This document shows, one piece after another, positions 5,608 through 12,075 of a DNA stretch of 12,350 nt. The notes beneath the pieces were generated by a model. That model saw only the letters and a program-made list of their open reading frames with translations. It was not told the DNA's origin and ran no database searches. Location of the stretch: assembly GCA_945861845.1 (NCBI GenBank), contig CAMAWS010000042.1, forward strand, positions 1-12,350. Direction: 5' to 3'. The position numbers and the translations under genes were made by a program. Positions within the stretch are counted from its first letter, which is position 1; the number at the start of each line of letters is the position of its first letter. This DNA comes from Candidatus Sulfopaludibacter sp. SbA3. GTDB lineage: Bacteria > Acidobacteriota > Terriglobia > 20CM-2-55-15.

Positions 5608-7488
5608 ATGAAAGATTTCCTGTCATCCTTGGAGAACCGCGTTCTGGTGTGCGATGGCGCGATGGGCACAATGCTGTACAGCAAAGGTGTTTTCATCAGC
5701 CGCTGTTTCGACGAGATGAATATCTCGAATCCCCACCTTGTAGGTGAAGTCCATGCCGACTACATCAAGGCCGGCGTCGATATCATCGAGACCAACACGT
5801 TCGGAGGTAACCGTACCAGGCTGATGCCTCACGGCCTGGCGGAGCTAACGCGCGATATAAACCTGGCCGGCGCGCGCATCGCCAGGGAAGCCGCCGGGGA
5901 CAACGTGTTTGTGGCGGGCGCGATCGGGCCACTCGGCATACGCATTGAGCCCTGGGGAAAGATCGCGAAAGACGAAGCGCGGGCGGTTTTCCGCGAACAA
6001 GCCGAAGCGCTGCTCGAAGGCGGCGTGGATATTTTCATCCTCGAAACTTTTTCCGACCTCAATGAAGTCGAGGCCGCAATCCTCGCCGTTCGCGATATCA
6101 CCGACAAGCCCATCGTTGTCCAGATGACGATCGAGGAGGACGGCAACAGCCTGGAGGGAACGCCTCCGGAAATTTTCGCGAAAAAACTGGAAGGGTGGGG
6201 CGCCGATGTCCTGGGGCTGAATTGCAGCGTTGGACCGCAAACCATGCTCGATGGCATTGAGCGCATCGCCTCCGTGACGTCGAAAGCACTCTCCGTGCAG
6301 CCTAATGCAGGTAAACCCAAGAACGTTGACGGCCGCAACATCTACCTTTGCTCTCCCGAGTACATGGCATCGTATGCGAAGAAGTTCGTCGAGCAGGGAG
6401 TCCGGATTGTGGGAGGATGCTGCGGGACCACTCCGCTTCACATCAAGGCGATGAGAGCCGCCATCCGGTCGATGGGAATGCGTAAATTCGGGGATGCGCG
6501 TTCACAGTCCACGCCTGCAGCTACTGCAGGCGCGGTCCATGACCGCGCATCCTCCGATTTTCCACCCATTCCCCTGGCGGAAAAATCGCGATTCGCTCGG
6601 AAACTGTCAAAAGGACAGTTCGTCAAGATGGTGGATATGATTCCGCCGCAGGGACACGATTACGCGGAAGTCCTGGATACAGCGAAACGTCTCGAATCCG
6701 AAGATGTCGACGTTATTACCGTTCCGGAAGTGCCGCGCTCAAGCGCGCGCATGAACGCGACATCACTGGCGATGCTCCTGGAAAAATTCACAGGGATGGA
6801 AAGTCTCGCGCCGTATGCCTGCGGAGACCGAAATCTACTGGGAATGCAGAGCGACCTTCTTGGCGCATACGCGCTGGGACTGCGAAACCTGCTCCTGATC
6901 ACCGGCGATCCGCCTCACGTTGGTGACTATCCGGACGCGACTGCCGTCTACGACGTGGATTCGATCGGCCTCACCAATATGGTCTACCGGCTCAACCAGG
7001 GTATCGACGTCGGCGGAAAATCGATCGGCAAGCCGACGGGTTTCCTTATCGGAGTTGGCGCCAATCCTATCCTTATTAATAATGACGACCAGGAACTGAA
7101 GCGATTTCAATACAAGGTCGAGGCAGGAGCCGAATTCGTGCTCACCCAGCCGGTTTTCGACCCCGCGGCGCTGGAAGGATTTCTGAAGCGCGTCGAACAC
7201 TTCAAGCTCCCGGTAATTGTGGGCATCCTGCCTCTTGCCAGTTACAAGGTTGCAGAGTTCCTGAACAATGAGGTACCTGGTTGCTCGGTACCCGCATCCA
7301 TAGTGGATCGCCTGCGGCTGTCCGACAGCCCGGATGCAGCGCGGGCGGAGGGAATACGTATTGCCCAGGAAATCCTCGAGGAAGTTCGCGGAATGGTCCA
7401 GGGCGTCCAGATCCGTGGACCGTTTGCAGACTATGAGACGGCAATGGAGGTGTTGTCCGTCCTCAATTTGAAAGGAGCGTCCTTATGA
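5608..7488 (+). CDS. Bifunctional homocysteine S-methyltransferase / 5,10-methylenetetrahydrofolate reductase
   Basis: 626 residues, close to Bacillus subtilis YitJ, which has the same two-domain layout. The N-terminal domain (about 5-290) is a homocysteine methyltransferase barrel: CDGAMGTML (15-23), ETNTFGGNR (61-69), and the three zinc cysteines C206 (LNCSVGP) and C271/C272 (GGCCGTTP). After a linker (about 291-330) comes the methylenetetrahydrofolate reductase barrel (about 331-615): VDMIPPQGHD (342-351), TVPEVPRSSARMN, ITGDPPHVGDYP (431-442) and TQPVFDP (513-519). It reduces methylene-THF to methyl-THF and moves a methyl group to homocysteine, giving methionine. It lacks the cobalamin and reactivation domains of MetH. 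Start choice: the ATG at 5608 matches the family N-terminus. In-frame codons upstream run into the divergent gene and show no homology. It overlaps the next gene by 4 bases. Confidence 0.93.
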   Translation: MKDFLSSLENRVLVCDGAMGTMLYSKGVFISRCFDEMNISNPHLVGEVHADYIKAGVDIIETNTFGGNRTRLMPHGLAELTRDINLAGARIAREAAGDNVFVAGAIGPLGIRIEPWGKIAKDEARAVFREQAEALLEGGVDIFILETFSDLNEVEAAILAVRDITDKPIVVQMTIEEDGNSLEGTPPEIFAKKLEGWGADVLGLNCSVGPQTMLDGIERIASVTSKALSVQPNAGKPKNVDGRNIYLCSPEYMASYAKKFVEQGVRIVGGCCGTTPLHIKAMRAAIRSMGMRKFGDARSQSTPAATAGAVHDRASSDFPPIPLAEKSRFARKLSKGQFVKMVDMIPPQGHDYAEVLDTAKRLESEDVDVITVPEVPRSSARMNATSLAMLLEKFTGMESLAPYACGDRNLLGMQSDLLGAYALGLRNLLLITGDPPHVGDYPDATAVYDVDSIGLTNMVYRLNQGIDVGGKSIGKPTGFLIGVGANPILINNDDQELKRFQYKVEAGAEFVLTQPVFDPAALEGFLKRVEHFKLPVIVGILPLASYKVAEFLNNEVPGCSVPASIVDRLRLSDSPDAARAEGIRIAQEILEEVRGMVQGVQIRGPFADYETAMEVLSVLNLKGASL

Positions 7489-8141
7489 AGAGACTTTTTA
7501 TCACGGTGTTGCTGCTCTCACTGCCATCTCTTGGAGCCGCGCAAACGGCAGCGCGGCCAGCCGGCCGGGGTGGCCTGAACAATCCGGCTTCGCTAAAAGA
7601 AACTGCGCCCGCGGCCTATAAAGTTCGGTTCGATACAAGTAAGGGTCCATTCGTCGTCGAAGTGACTCGCTCATGGGCACCCAACGGAGCGGACCGTTTC
7701 TATAACCTCGTGAAGAACGGGTTCTACGACAATGCCAGATTTTTCCGTGTAATCCCTGGCTTCATGGTTCAGTTCGGCCTGAACGGCAACCCCGCACTCA
7801 ATAGAGTATGGACCAACGCCCGGATCCCTCCCGATCCCGTCACGCAGGACAATTCGCGAGGAACCATCACTTTCGCCATGGGCGGAACTCCAGACAGCCG
7901 AACCACCCAGGTCTTCATCAATTTCGGAGCCAATGGCGCACTGAACCGGCAGGGATTTGCGCCTTTTGGAAAGGTGCTGACGGGTATGGAAATAGTGGAT
8001 CAGATTTATAGCGGATACGGTGAAGGCGCTCCTAGCGGCAAAGGTCCGGACCAGGTTCGCACAAGGAACGAAGGCAACGCTTACCTCACCGCAAACTTCC
8101 CACAACTCGACTTCATTAGAAAAGCAACAATCGAGAACTAG
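7485..8141 (+). CDS. Exported cyclophilin-type peptidyl-prolyl cis-trans isomerase
   Basis: 218 residues. The start ATG overlaps the stop of the upstream gene (ATGA), with AAAGGAG placed seven bases before it. The N-terminus MKRLFITVLLLSLPSLGAAQ is a signal peptide with probable cleavage near residue 20, so the enzyme acts outside the cytoplasmic membrane. The cyclophilin fold covers about 45-180: KGPFVVEV, then FFRVIPGFMVQFG (86-98) with the catalytic arginine R88, then RTTQVFINFG (139-148) and GFAPFGKVLTGMEIVD (157-172). The residue before the arginine is F where many family members have H. The position of the cyclosporin-contacting tryptophan of human CypA is F158. A C-terminal extension of about 40 residues (GKGPDQVRTRNEGNAYL and on) is typical of this subgroup. 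It probably assists folding of exported proteins. Confidence 0.92.
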   Translation: MKRLFITVLLLSLPSLGAAQTAARPAGRGGLNNPASLKETAPAAYKVRFDTSKGPFVVEVTRSWAPNGADRFYNLVKNGFYDNARFFRVIPGFMVQFGLNGNPALNRVWTNARIPPDPVTQDNSRGTITFAMGGTPDSRTTQVFINFGANGALNRQGFAPFGKVLTGMEIVDQIYSGYGEGAPSGKGPDQVRTRNEGNAYLTANFPQLDFIRKATIEN

Positions 8142-8666
8142 ATGAAAACAGGAACATACGCACACGTTGAAACGTCGATGGGAAAATTCACCATCGAATT
8201 GTTCGAAAGTAAAGCGCCCAACACGGTTGGAAATTTCATCGGGCTTGCGGAAGGTACGAAGGAATGGAAGGATCCCAAGACTGGAGAGCCGGTGAACGGC
8301 AAGCCGTTCTACGACGGCGTGATCTTCCACCGCGTTATCGATGGGTTCATGATTCAGGGCGGCGATCCCACGGGCACCGGCATGGGTGGTCCCGGTTACC
8401 GCTTTGCCGATGAGATTCACCCCGATCTCAAACACAAGACCGAAGGCATGCTTTCCATGGCAAACGCCGGACCCAATACCAACGGCAGCCAATTCTTTAT
8501 AACGCTGGCACCGACCCCGCACCTCGATGGGCGACACGCCGTATTCGGACAGATTGCCGAAGGGATGGATGTCGTAAAAGCGATTGGGAAAGTGAAAGTA
8601 TCGGCTGGCGACCGGCCGGCGACTAGTGTCGTGATGAATAAAGTGACGATCGAGAGAGTGCCGTAG
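8142..8666 (+). CDS. Cytoplasmic cyclophilin-type peptidyl-prolyl cis-trans isomerase
   Basis: 174 residues, no signal peptide, single cyclophilin domain. Motifs: [20 protein letters not shown] (61-80) with the catalytic R64 and Q72, [10 protein letters not shown] (112-121) and [11 protein letters not shown] (126-136). Residue H127 stands where human CypA has W121, so cyclosporin binding should be weak, as in many bacterial members. The ATG directly follows the TAG of the exported cyclophilin gene with no spacer. The Shine-Dalgarno sequence is weak (GAGA), so translation probably depends on the ribosome finishing the gene before. The two cyclophilins share the fold but are clearly diverged and not a recent duplication. 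The stop codon lies in a 12-bp palindrome, directly before a strong hairpin. Confidence 0.94.
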   Translation: MKTGTYAHVETSMGKFTIELFESKAPNTVGNFIGLAEGTKEWKDPKTGEPVNGKPFYDGVIFHRVIDGFMIQGGDPTGTGMGGPGYRFADEIHPDLKHKTEGMLSMANAGPNTNGSQFFITLAPTPHLDGRHAVFGQIAEGMDVVKAIGKVKVSAGDRPATSVVMNKVTIERVP

Positions 8667-8675
8667 CCGCGGCTA
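8664..8675. repeat. 12-bp perfect palindrome containing the cyclophilin stop codon
   Basis: TAGCCGCGGCTA reads the same on both strands. It includes the TAG stop codon of the second cyclophilin and is followed after one base by the 14-bp hairpin. It may be part of the transcription end signal or chance in GC-rich sequence. Confidence 0.5.
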
Positions 8676-8676
8676 T

Positions 8677-8709
8677 GCGGATTGCGCGGAATGCATCCGC
8701 GTAATCCGC
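8677..8709. terminator. Strong hairpin downstream of the cyclophilin unit, probable transcript end or 3' stabiliser
   Basis: The arms 8677-8690 and 8696-8709 pair over 14 positions, with thirteen Watson-Crick pairs and one G-T pair (8684 with 8702), around a 5-base loop ATGCA. No T-run follows on either strand, so it is not a classical intrinsic terminator. It could end transcription with help, or block 3' exonucleases. It lies in the 141-bp spacer between the cyclophilin unit and toxin-antitoxin pair 2. Confidence 0.5.
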
Positions 8710-8715
8710 CCTGGC

Positions 8716-8744
8716 CGGCAAGTCTGTCGCTGCCATACTTGCCG
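8716..8744. promoter_or_regulatory. Inverted repeat upstream of toxin-antitoxin pair 2, candidate operator
   Basis: CGGCAAGT (8716-8723) and ACTTGCCG (8737-8744) are perfect 8-bp arms separated by 13 bases. They frame the CTGCCA -35-like box (8730-8735) of a candidate promoter. Ribbon-helix-helix antitoxins usually bind repeats in their own promoter, so an operator role is plausible. A second hairpin behind the cyclophilin unit is the alternative. Confidence 0.4.
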
Positions 8745-8759
8745 CTCCTTCGTTATACT
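8730..8759 (+). promoter_or_regulatory. Candidate upstream promoter of toxin-antitoxin pair 2
   Basis: CTGCCA (8730-8735, four of six), an 18-base spacer and TATACT (8754-8759, five of six). Transcription would start near 8766 and give a leader of about 42 bases. It lies within the inverted repeat that may be the operator. Confidence 0.45.
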
Positions 8760-8772
8760 CCTTGTCCGCGTC

Positions 8773-8801
8773 TTGCGCGAGTGCCACACCTGTAATACAC
8801 T
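8773..8801 (+). promoter_or_regulatory. Candidate proximal (leaderless) promoter of toxin-antitoxin pair 2
   Basis: TTGCGC (8773-8778), a 17-base spacer and TACACT (8796-8801), with the antitoxin ATG six bases further on. Transcription would begin on the A of the start codon. No Shine-Dalgarno sequence is present. The same TACACT box stands nine bases before the methyltransferase start. Confidence 0.35.
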
Positions 8802-8807
8802 GCGTCC

Positions 8808-9083
8808 ATGAAGACGCTGACCGTTCGCCTGCCGGAAAACCTGATCGCCGACATTGAGTCTGAGTCGCGCTCGCGAAACATCTCGAAGTCCGATGTCGTG
8901 CGTGAGCGCCTGCAGTCCGCCGGTCACGCAGCCCCCCCTAAGAGGCGGCGCCCCAGTTTCAAGGAGTTGGCCGGGAACTTAATTGGAAGCGTGAAGGGGG
9001 ATGGCTTGCCCGCCGATCTTTCAGCCAGAAAGAAAACATATCTGCGTGAGCTGGGTTATGGCCAAAACCGTAATCGTCGATAG
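8808..9083 (+). CDS. vapB: Ribbon-helix-helix antitoxin (VapB-like) of toxin-antitoxin pair 2
   Basis: 91 residues. The N-terminal part is a CopG/Arc-type ribbon-helix-helix: the DNA-contacting strand KTLTVRLPENL (2-12), helix 1 IADIESESRSR, turn NISKS, and helix 2 DVVRERLQSA. The rest (about 40-91) is basic and rich in Pro/Arg/Lys, and should be the disordered toxin-binding tail, with FKELAGNLIGSVKGDG as the likely grip helix. Its last 26 bases overlap the PIN toxin gene in another frame, a common sign of co-translation. There is no convincing Shine-Dalgarno sequence; two promoters are possible upstream. It differs in family from the Phd-type antitoxin of pair 1, so the two pairs should not neutralise each other's toxins. 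Confidence 0.87.
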   Translation: MKTLTVRLPENLIADIESESRSRNISKSDVVRERLQSAGHAAPPKRRRPSFKELAGNLIGSVKGDGLPADLSARKKTYLRELGYGQNRNRR

Positions 9084-9465
9084 CGGCTCGCTGGTCGCCC
9101 TCCTTCGCCGCGACGATCAATATCATCCGTGGGCGTCCTCCTTGACCGAGCAACTCGGTGCGCCATGGTGCACATGCGAGGCGGCCTTGTCGGAAGCATT
9201 CTTCCTGCTGGGGCGAGCCGGCCGCTCACAGCTCGCCGAAATGCTGCGCCGCCAACTGATAGTCTCCAACTTCTCGTTTGACGATGAGAAAACTCCCACT
9301 CTTGACCTCATGGACAAGTACGCCGATGTGCCGATGAGCCTAGCCGATGCCTGTCTGGTCCGAATGAGTGAAATGCTGACCGACCCGATAGTGGTGACGA
9401 CTGACAGCGATTTTCGTTTCTACCGCCGCCACAGCAGGCAAGTCGTTCCCACCCTGATGCCGTGA
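9058..9465 (+). CDS. vapC: PIN-domain ribonuclease toxin (VapC-like) of toxin-antitoxin pair 2
   Basis: 135 residues from the ATG at 9058, which places the first catalytic aspartate at residue 8 as in the family (MAKTVIVDSGSLVALL). The other acidic residues are E46 in ALSEAFFLL, D97 in SLADACLVRM and D116 in TTDSDFRFY, so the metal site is complete. An upstream ATG at 9001 in the same frame would add 19 residues (with Pro and Cys) before the first strand and lies deep inside the antitoxin gene, so it was not used. The Shine-Dalgarno sequence is weak, in keeping with coupling to the antitoxin. It shares little sequence with the pair-1 toxin beyond the PIN motifs and belongs to another subgroup. 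The RNA target is unknown. Confidence 0.88.
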   Translation: MAKTVIVDSGSLVALLRRDDQYHPWASSLTEQLGAPWCTCEAALSEAFFLLGRAGRSQLAEMLRRQLIVSNFSFDDEKTPTLDLMDKYADVPMSLADACLVRMSEMLTDPIVVTTDSDFRFYRRHSRQVVPTLMP

Positions 9466-9485
9466 TTTCGCCGTCCGCGTCACGA

Positions 9486-9569
9486 TCAAGACAACCGGTG
9501 AATTTGGGCTTCTTTCTCGAGTACCTTCAATTCGGTATCCGACGTCACAAGTTCCGCCTGCCTGGCCAT
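9486..9569 (-). other. In-frame coding-like tail behind the metallo-hydrolase stop codon (possible 27-residue ORF or degraded C-terminus)
   Basis: Directly after the TAG of the metallo-hydrolase gene, the same frame reads ATG and 26 more codons to a TGA (9488-9486). The product begins MARQAELVTSDTELKVLEKE and ends IHRLS, a charged, helix-like sequence. It fills most of the 104-bp spacer (9466-9569) between the two convergent genes. There is no Shine-Dalgarno sequence. It may be a tiny ORF, a former C-terminus cut off by the TAG, or chance. No terminator hairpin with a T-run was found in this spacer. Confidence 0.2.
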
Positions 9570-10595
9570 CTATTGGCGGGTGCCGGTGGAGGCGTTTTGC
9601 TCATACATAACCACCCGGGCCTGCATGCAGGTCGACAGCATTTGTGTGAATCGCTGGAAGCGGTCCGCACCAACAATCAGCTCGTTCTGATTTGGCTTAC
9701 GCTCCTCGGGGCGCATGATGTACCCCCAAGCAGTGCTATCAATGATTGCTTCGTGGGGATCGACGAAAACATCGACACCCGCCTGCCTGGTAACGGCAGA
9801 TAAGTGCGCAATGCTGGCGATCGCAGCCCGGTGCTGATCAACACCACCTGTCGGTCCGATTCCACCCGCCAGGAGGGCCACGTGACGCTGCCCCCGGTCG
9901 AATACGGGGAACACGGCTGCGATCGTGCCGGTCGTATGTCCTGGAATGAGCACGAATGTGATGGAAGTCTCGCCGAACGTCACAACCTGCCCGTCATGAA
10001 TGATGCTTTCCGGATTCGGCACGCCGCCGAGCGGGCCCCAGTCCGCCTCGGAGACCATCACGCGCACGCCCTTTGCGCGGAAATAAGCCAAACCGCCGGT
10101 GTGATCATTGTGAGAATGGGTCAGTACGACCAGCTTTACCTGATCGGGATCCAAACCCAGTTTGCGCATTCCCGGCACCACGATATTCGCGGCCTCCTCG
10201 GGAGTATTCAGGGTGTCGAATAAAACCAGCCCATCAGAGGTCTTCAACACCCAGGCCCCGACATCGGTTCGGCCTACGTAATAGAGGTTGTCGAACAACT
10301 GTGAAGGGACGGCCGCATCCCCCTTGCCATTGGCCGTGTTGGGTCCATTAAGCATGCAGTAACGGTTGAAAGAGATAAGGTACCGCGCATCGGTCAGCTT
10401 CAAAGCCTGCTGGACCAATGGCAGGCTTCGGTCCGGGGCCCGGCCGCCACGACCCTCGGCCGGAGCCGGCGTTTGTGCCTGGAGCGCGTTCACTAAAGTC
10501 GCCGGCAGGAGCGCCAGCCCAATTCCCACAATTAATACACTGCGCTTCGCCTTTTTGATCATCCTGTAGGCCAGCATTTCCCGAATCTTTTGCAT
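9570..10595 (-). CDS. Exported metallo-beta-lactamase-fold hydrolase, subclass B3-like
   Basis: 341 residues. A basic N-region (MQKIREMLAYRMIKKAKR) precedes a hydrophobic stretch of about 18-37 ending ALQAQ, so it is a signal peptide or membrane anchor. The metal ligands are complete: HSHNDH (H160, H162, D164, H165), H220 in PGHTTGT and H281 in DPHEAI. The segment LYYVGRTDVGAWVLKTSDG is B3-like. B3 enzymes hydrolyse beta-lactams, but this fold also covers lactonases and other hydrolases, and resistance should not be assumed. Start choice: the ATG at 10595 has AGGGAGA upstream with a 7-base gap. A start at 10694 would overlap the DUF512 gene and put 33 unlikely residues before the signal. It lies 85 bp after the DUF512 gene on the same strand and converges with toxin 2. 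The fold is firm, the substrate unknown. Confidence 0.88.
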   Translation of the reverse strand: MQKIREMLAYRMIKKAKRSVLIVGIGLALLPATLVNALQAQTPAPAEGRGGRAPDRSLPLVQQALKLTDARYLISFNRYCMLNGPNTANGKGDAAVPSQLFDNLYYVGRTDVGAWVLKTSDGLVLFDTLNTPEEAANIVVPGMRKLGLDPDQVKLVVLTHSHNDHTGGLAYFRAKGVRVMVSEADWGPLGGVPNPESIIHDGQVVTFGETSITFVLIPGHTTGTIAAVFPVFDRGQRHVALLAGGIGPTGGVDQHRAAIASIAHLSAVTRQAGVDVFVDPHEAIIDSTAWGYIMRPEERKPNQNELIVGADRFQRFTQMLSTCMQARVVMYEQNASTGTRQ

Positions 10596-10680
10596 GGGTA
10601 GTCTCCCTATTTTGTTCGACAGTGAACTGCGTAAGCATAATCCGGATAAGCAGCCCCAAAAAGGAATTTGGGATAATTGC

Positions 10681-12075
10681 TCACTGTCCCTCAATTCCCC
10701 GCGTCATCCGCTTCACAAAATCGCCTGCGTCGTATCCGGAAGGAATCACCTCAACGCCGAGCTCCCGTTCGACATCCTTGATCGTAAGATCGTCGAGGAA
10801 GATGCCGTCGTCCCCAATCATCGACTCTGAAGGCAACACCACGAAGTCTCCATGTACCTTTCCCTTCAGGGCAGCGATGAAATCACTGCCCGTAAGCAAA
10901 CCGGCAACGCCGATACCAGCGCCCCAGAATTTGCTCTCGACGGATACAACCTTCAGGTCCATCTCCAGGCGGTCAACGCTCTCCTTCAAATACGGATAAA
11001 ACACCCTGCCTGTGCATACCGTGCCCCGGGCCTTGCCGGCCGGTTTCCCGCGAAGTGCATTATTGAACTGCTTCAGGAAGGTGCGCACCATTCCGACGCC
11101 ATTCTCGATCTGCGGAAAGTCCTTGTAGTGGCTTGCGGGTGGAAGCTCGGCGCCCGCCATGATGTAAATCTCGTCGCCAAGAAATGCGAACGGCGTTCCG
11201 ATCCGCCGTTTCAGCTTCTTCTGGATTGGCGTGATATGCGCGATGGTCGCTCGCGCATATTCGGGCGTGAATGGCTCCAGCTTCGGAAGATTCTCGCGGT
11301 GATCCGTCAATCCGACCGGCACGATGGCCAGGGATGCCACGCTCGGATGGAATTTCAAAAGATCGTCGATGGTCCGTTCGAGATGTTCCCTGTCGTTGAG
11401 TCCCGGGCAAAGCACGACCTGTCCGTGCAGCATAATGCCGGCCTTTGCCAGCCGCGCGATCTTTTCGGTAAAGCCGTCGTAATCATCATTGCCCAGCAAC
11501 TTCGTCCTCAACTCAGGCTCCGTTGCATGAACCGAGATATACAACGGTGACAGGCGCTGGTCGATGATTCGCTGCATCTCTTCTTCGTGAACGTTGGTCA
11601 GCGTGAGGTAATTGCCGAAAAGGAACGAGAGCCGGTAGTCTTCATCCTTGATATGCAGGGATCTGCGGACGTTTTTGGGATTCTGGTGCACAAAGCAGAA
11701 GACGCACTGGTTCTTGCAGGTCATCGGCTCGATGGGCTCGAACTCGAGGCCGAAGGACTCCCACTCGCGCCGGACGAACGTGATCTTGCGATCCTGCGTC
11801 GTGATCGAGGTTCTGCGGCCAACCATGCCAGCGTTGAATTGGAAATCGATCGCATCCACGAGCGGCTTGCCATTGAGCTCGCGAATCTCGTCTCCGGGCT
11901 TCAGCCCGATCCGCGAAGCGACTGATTCCGGATCAACCGACAACACGCGCAGCTTCTGCAGTTCCTGGCTTCGATGTGGCGGAGCGTATCTGTACTCGTG
12001 CTGCGCCTTGATCAGGTCCTGATCATTGGCTTTGCGGACGTATGCGGAGGCGGAAAACTGTTTTTTGCTACTCAC
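10681..12075 (-). CDS. PDZ / radical SAM-like / DUF512 iron-sulfur protein
   Basis: 464 residues. The N-terminal PDZ-like part (about 40-85: VLSVDPESVASRIGLKPGDEI) is followed by a cysteine cluster C120-x3-C124-x2-C127 (MTCKNQCVFCFV), the radical SAM type of 4Fe-4S site, then by LSFLFGNYLTLTN and the LYISVHATEPELR strand seen in radical SAM barrels. The C-terminal DUF512 region (from about 230) includes PVGLTDHRENLPKLEPFTPE, FLGDEIYIMAG, and a Gly-rich GIGVAGLLTGSD. The family is widespread in cyanobacteria, firmicutes and acidobacteria, and its reaction is not established as far as I know. The GTG at 12075 comes straight after an in-frame TGA and is the first possible start. It overlaps the 3' end of the phosphatidyltransferase gene by 8 bases, suggesting coupling. 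A role in envelope or redox chemistry is only a guess from the neighbour. Confidence 0.9.
   Translation of the reverse strand: MSSKKQFSASAYVRKANDQDLIKAQHEYRYAPPHRSQELQKLRVLSVDPESVASRIGLKPGDEIRELNGKPLVDAIDFQFNAGMVGRRTSITTQDRKITFVRREWESFGLEFEPIEPMTCKNQCVFCFVHQNPKNVRRSLHIKDEDYRLSFLFGNYLTLTNVHEEEMQRIIDQRLSPLYISVHATEPELRTKLLGNDDYDGFTEKIARLAKAGIMLHGQVVLCPGLNDREHLERTIDDLLKFHPSVASLAIVPVGLTDHRENLPKLEPFTPEYARATIAHITPIQKKLKRRIGTPFAFLGDEIYIMAGAELPPASHYKDFPQIENGVGMVRTFLKQFNNALRGKPAGKARGTVCTGRVFYPYLKESVDRLEMDLKVVSVESKFWGAGIGVAGLLTGSDFIAALKGKVHGDFVVLPSESMIGDDGIFLDDLTIKDVERELGVEVIPSGYDAGDFVKRMTRGIEGQ

Noticed and set aside
9001..9057. Earlier ATG for the second PIN toxin
   Set aside because: It adds 19 residues ahead of the first beta strand and lies deep in the antitoxin gene. 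The family start with Asp at about residue 8 fits the ATG at 9058.
9570..10595. Calling the metallo-hydrolase a true antibiotic-resistance beta-lactamase
   Set aside because: The B3-type metal ligands are present, but the same fold serves many other hydrolases and nothing in the context points to beta-lactam resistance.
10655..10672. CCCAAA/TTTGGG inverted repeat behind the DUF512 gene, considered as a terminator
   Set aside because: The stem is only 6 bp with a 6-base loop and no T-run behind it in the direction of transcription, so it is too weak to call.
10596..10694. Earlier start for the metallo-hydrolase, overlapping the DUF512 gene
   Set aside because: It would put 33 extra residues before the signal sequence. 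The ATG at 10595 has AGGGAGA at the right distance.
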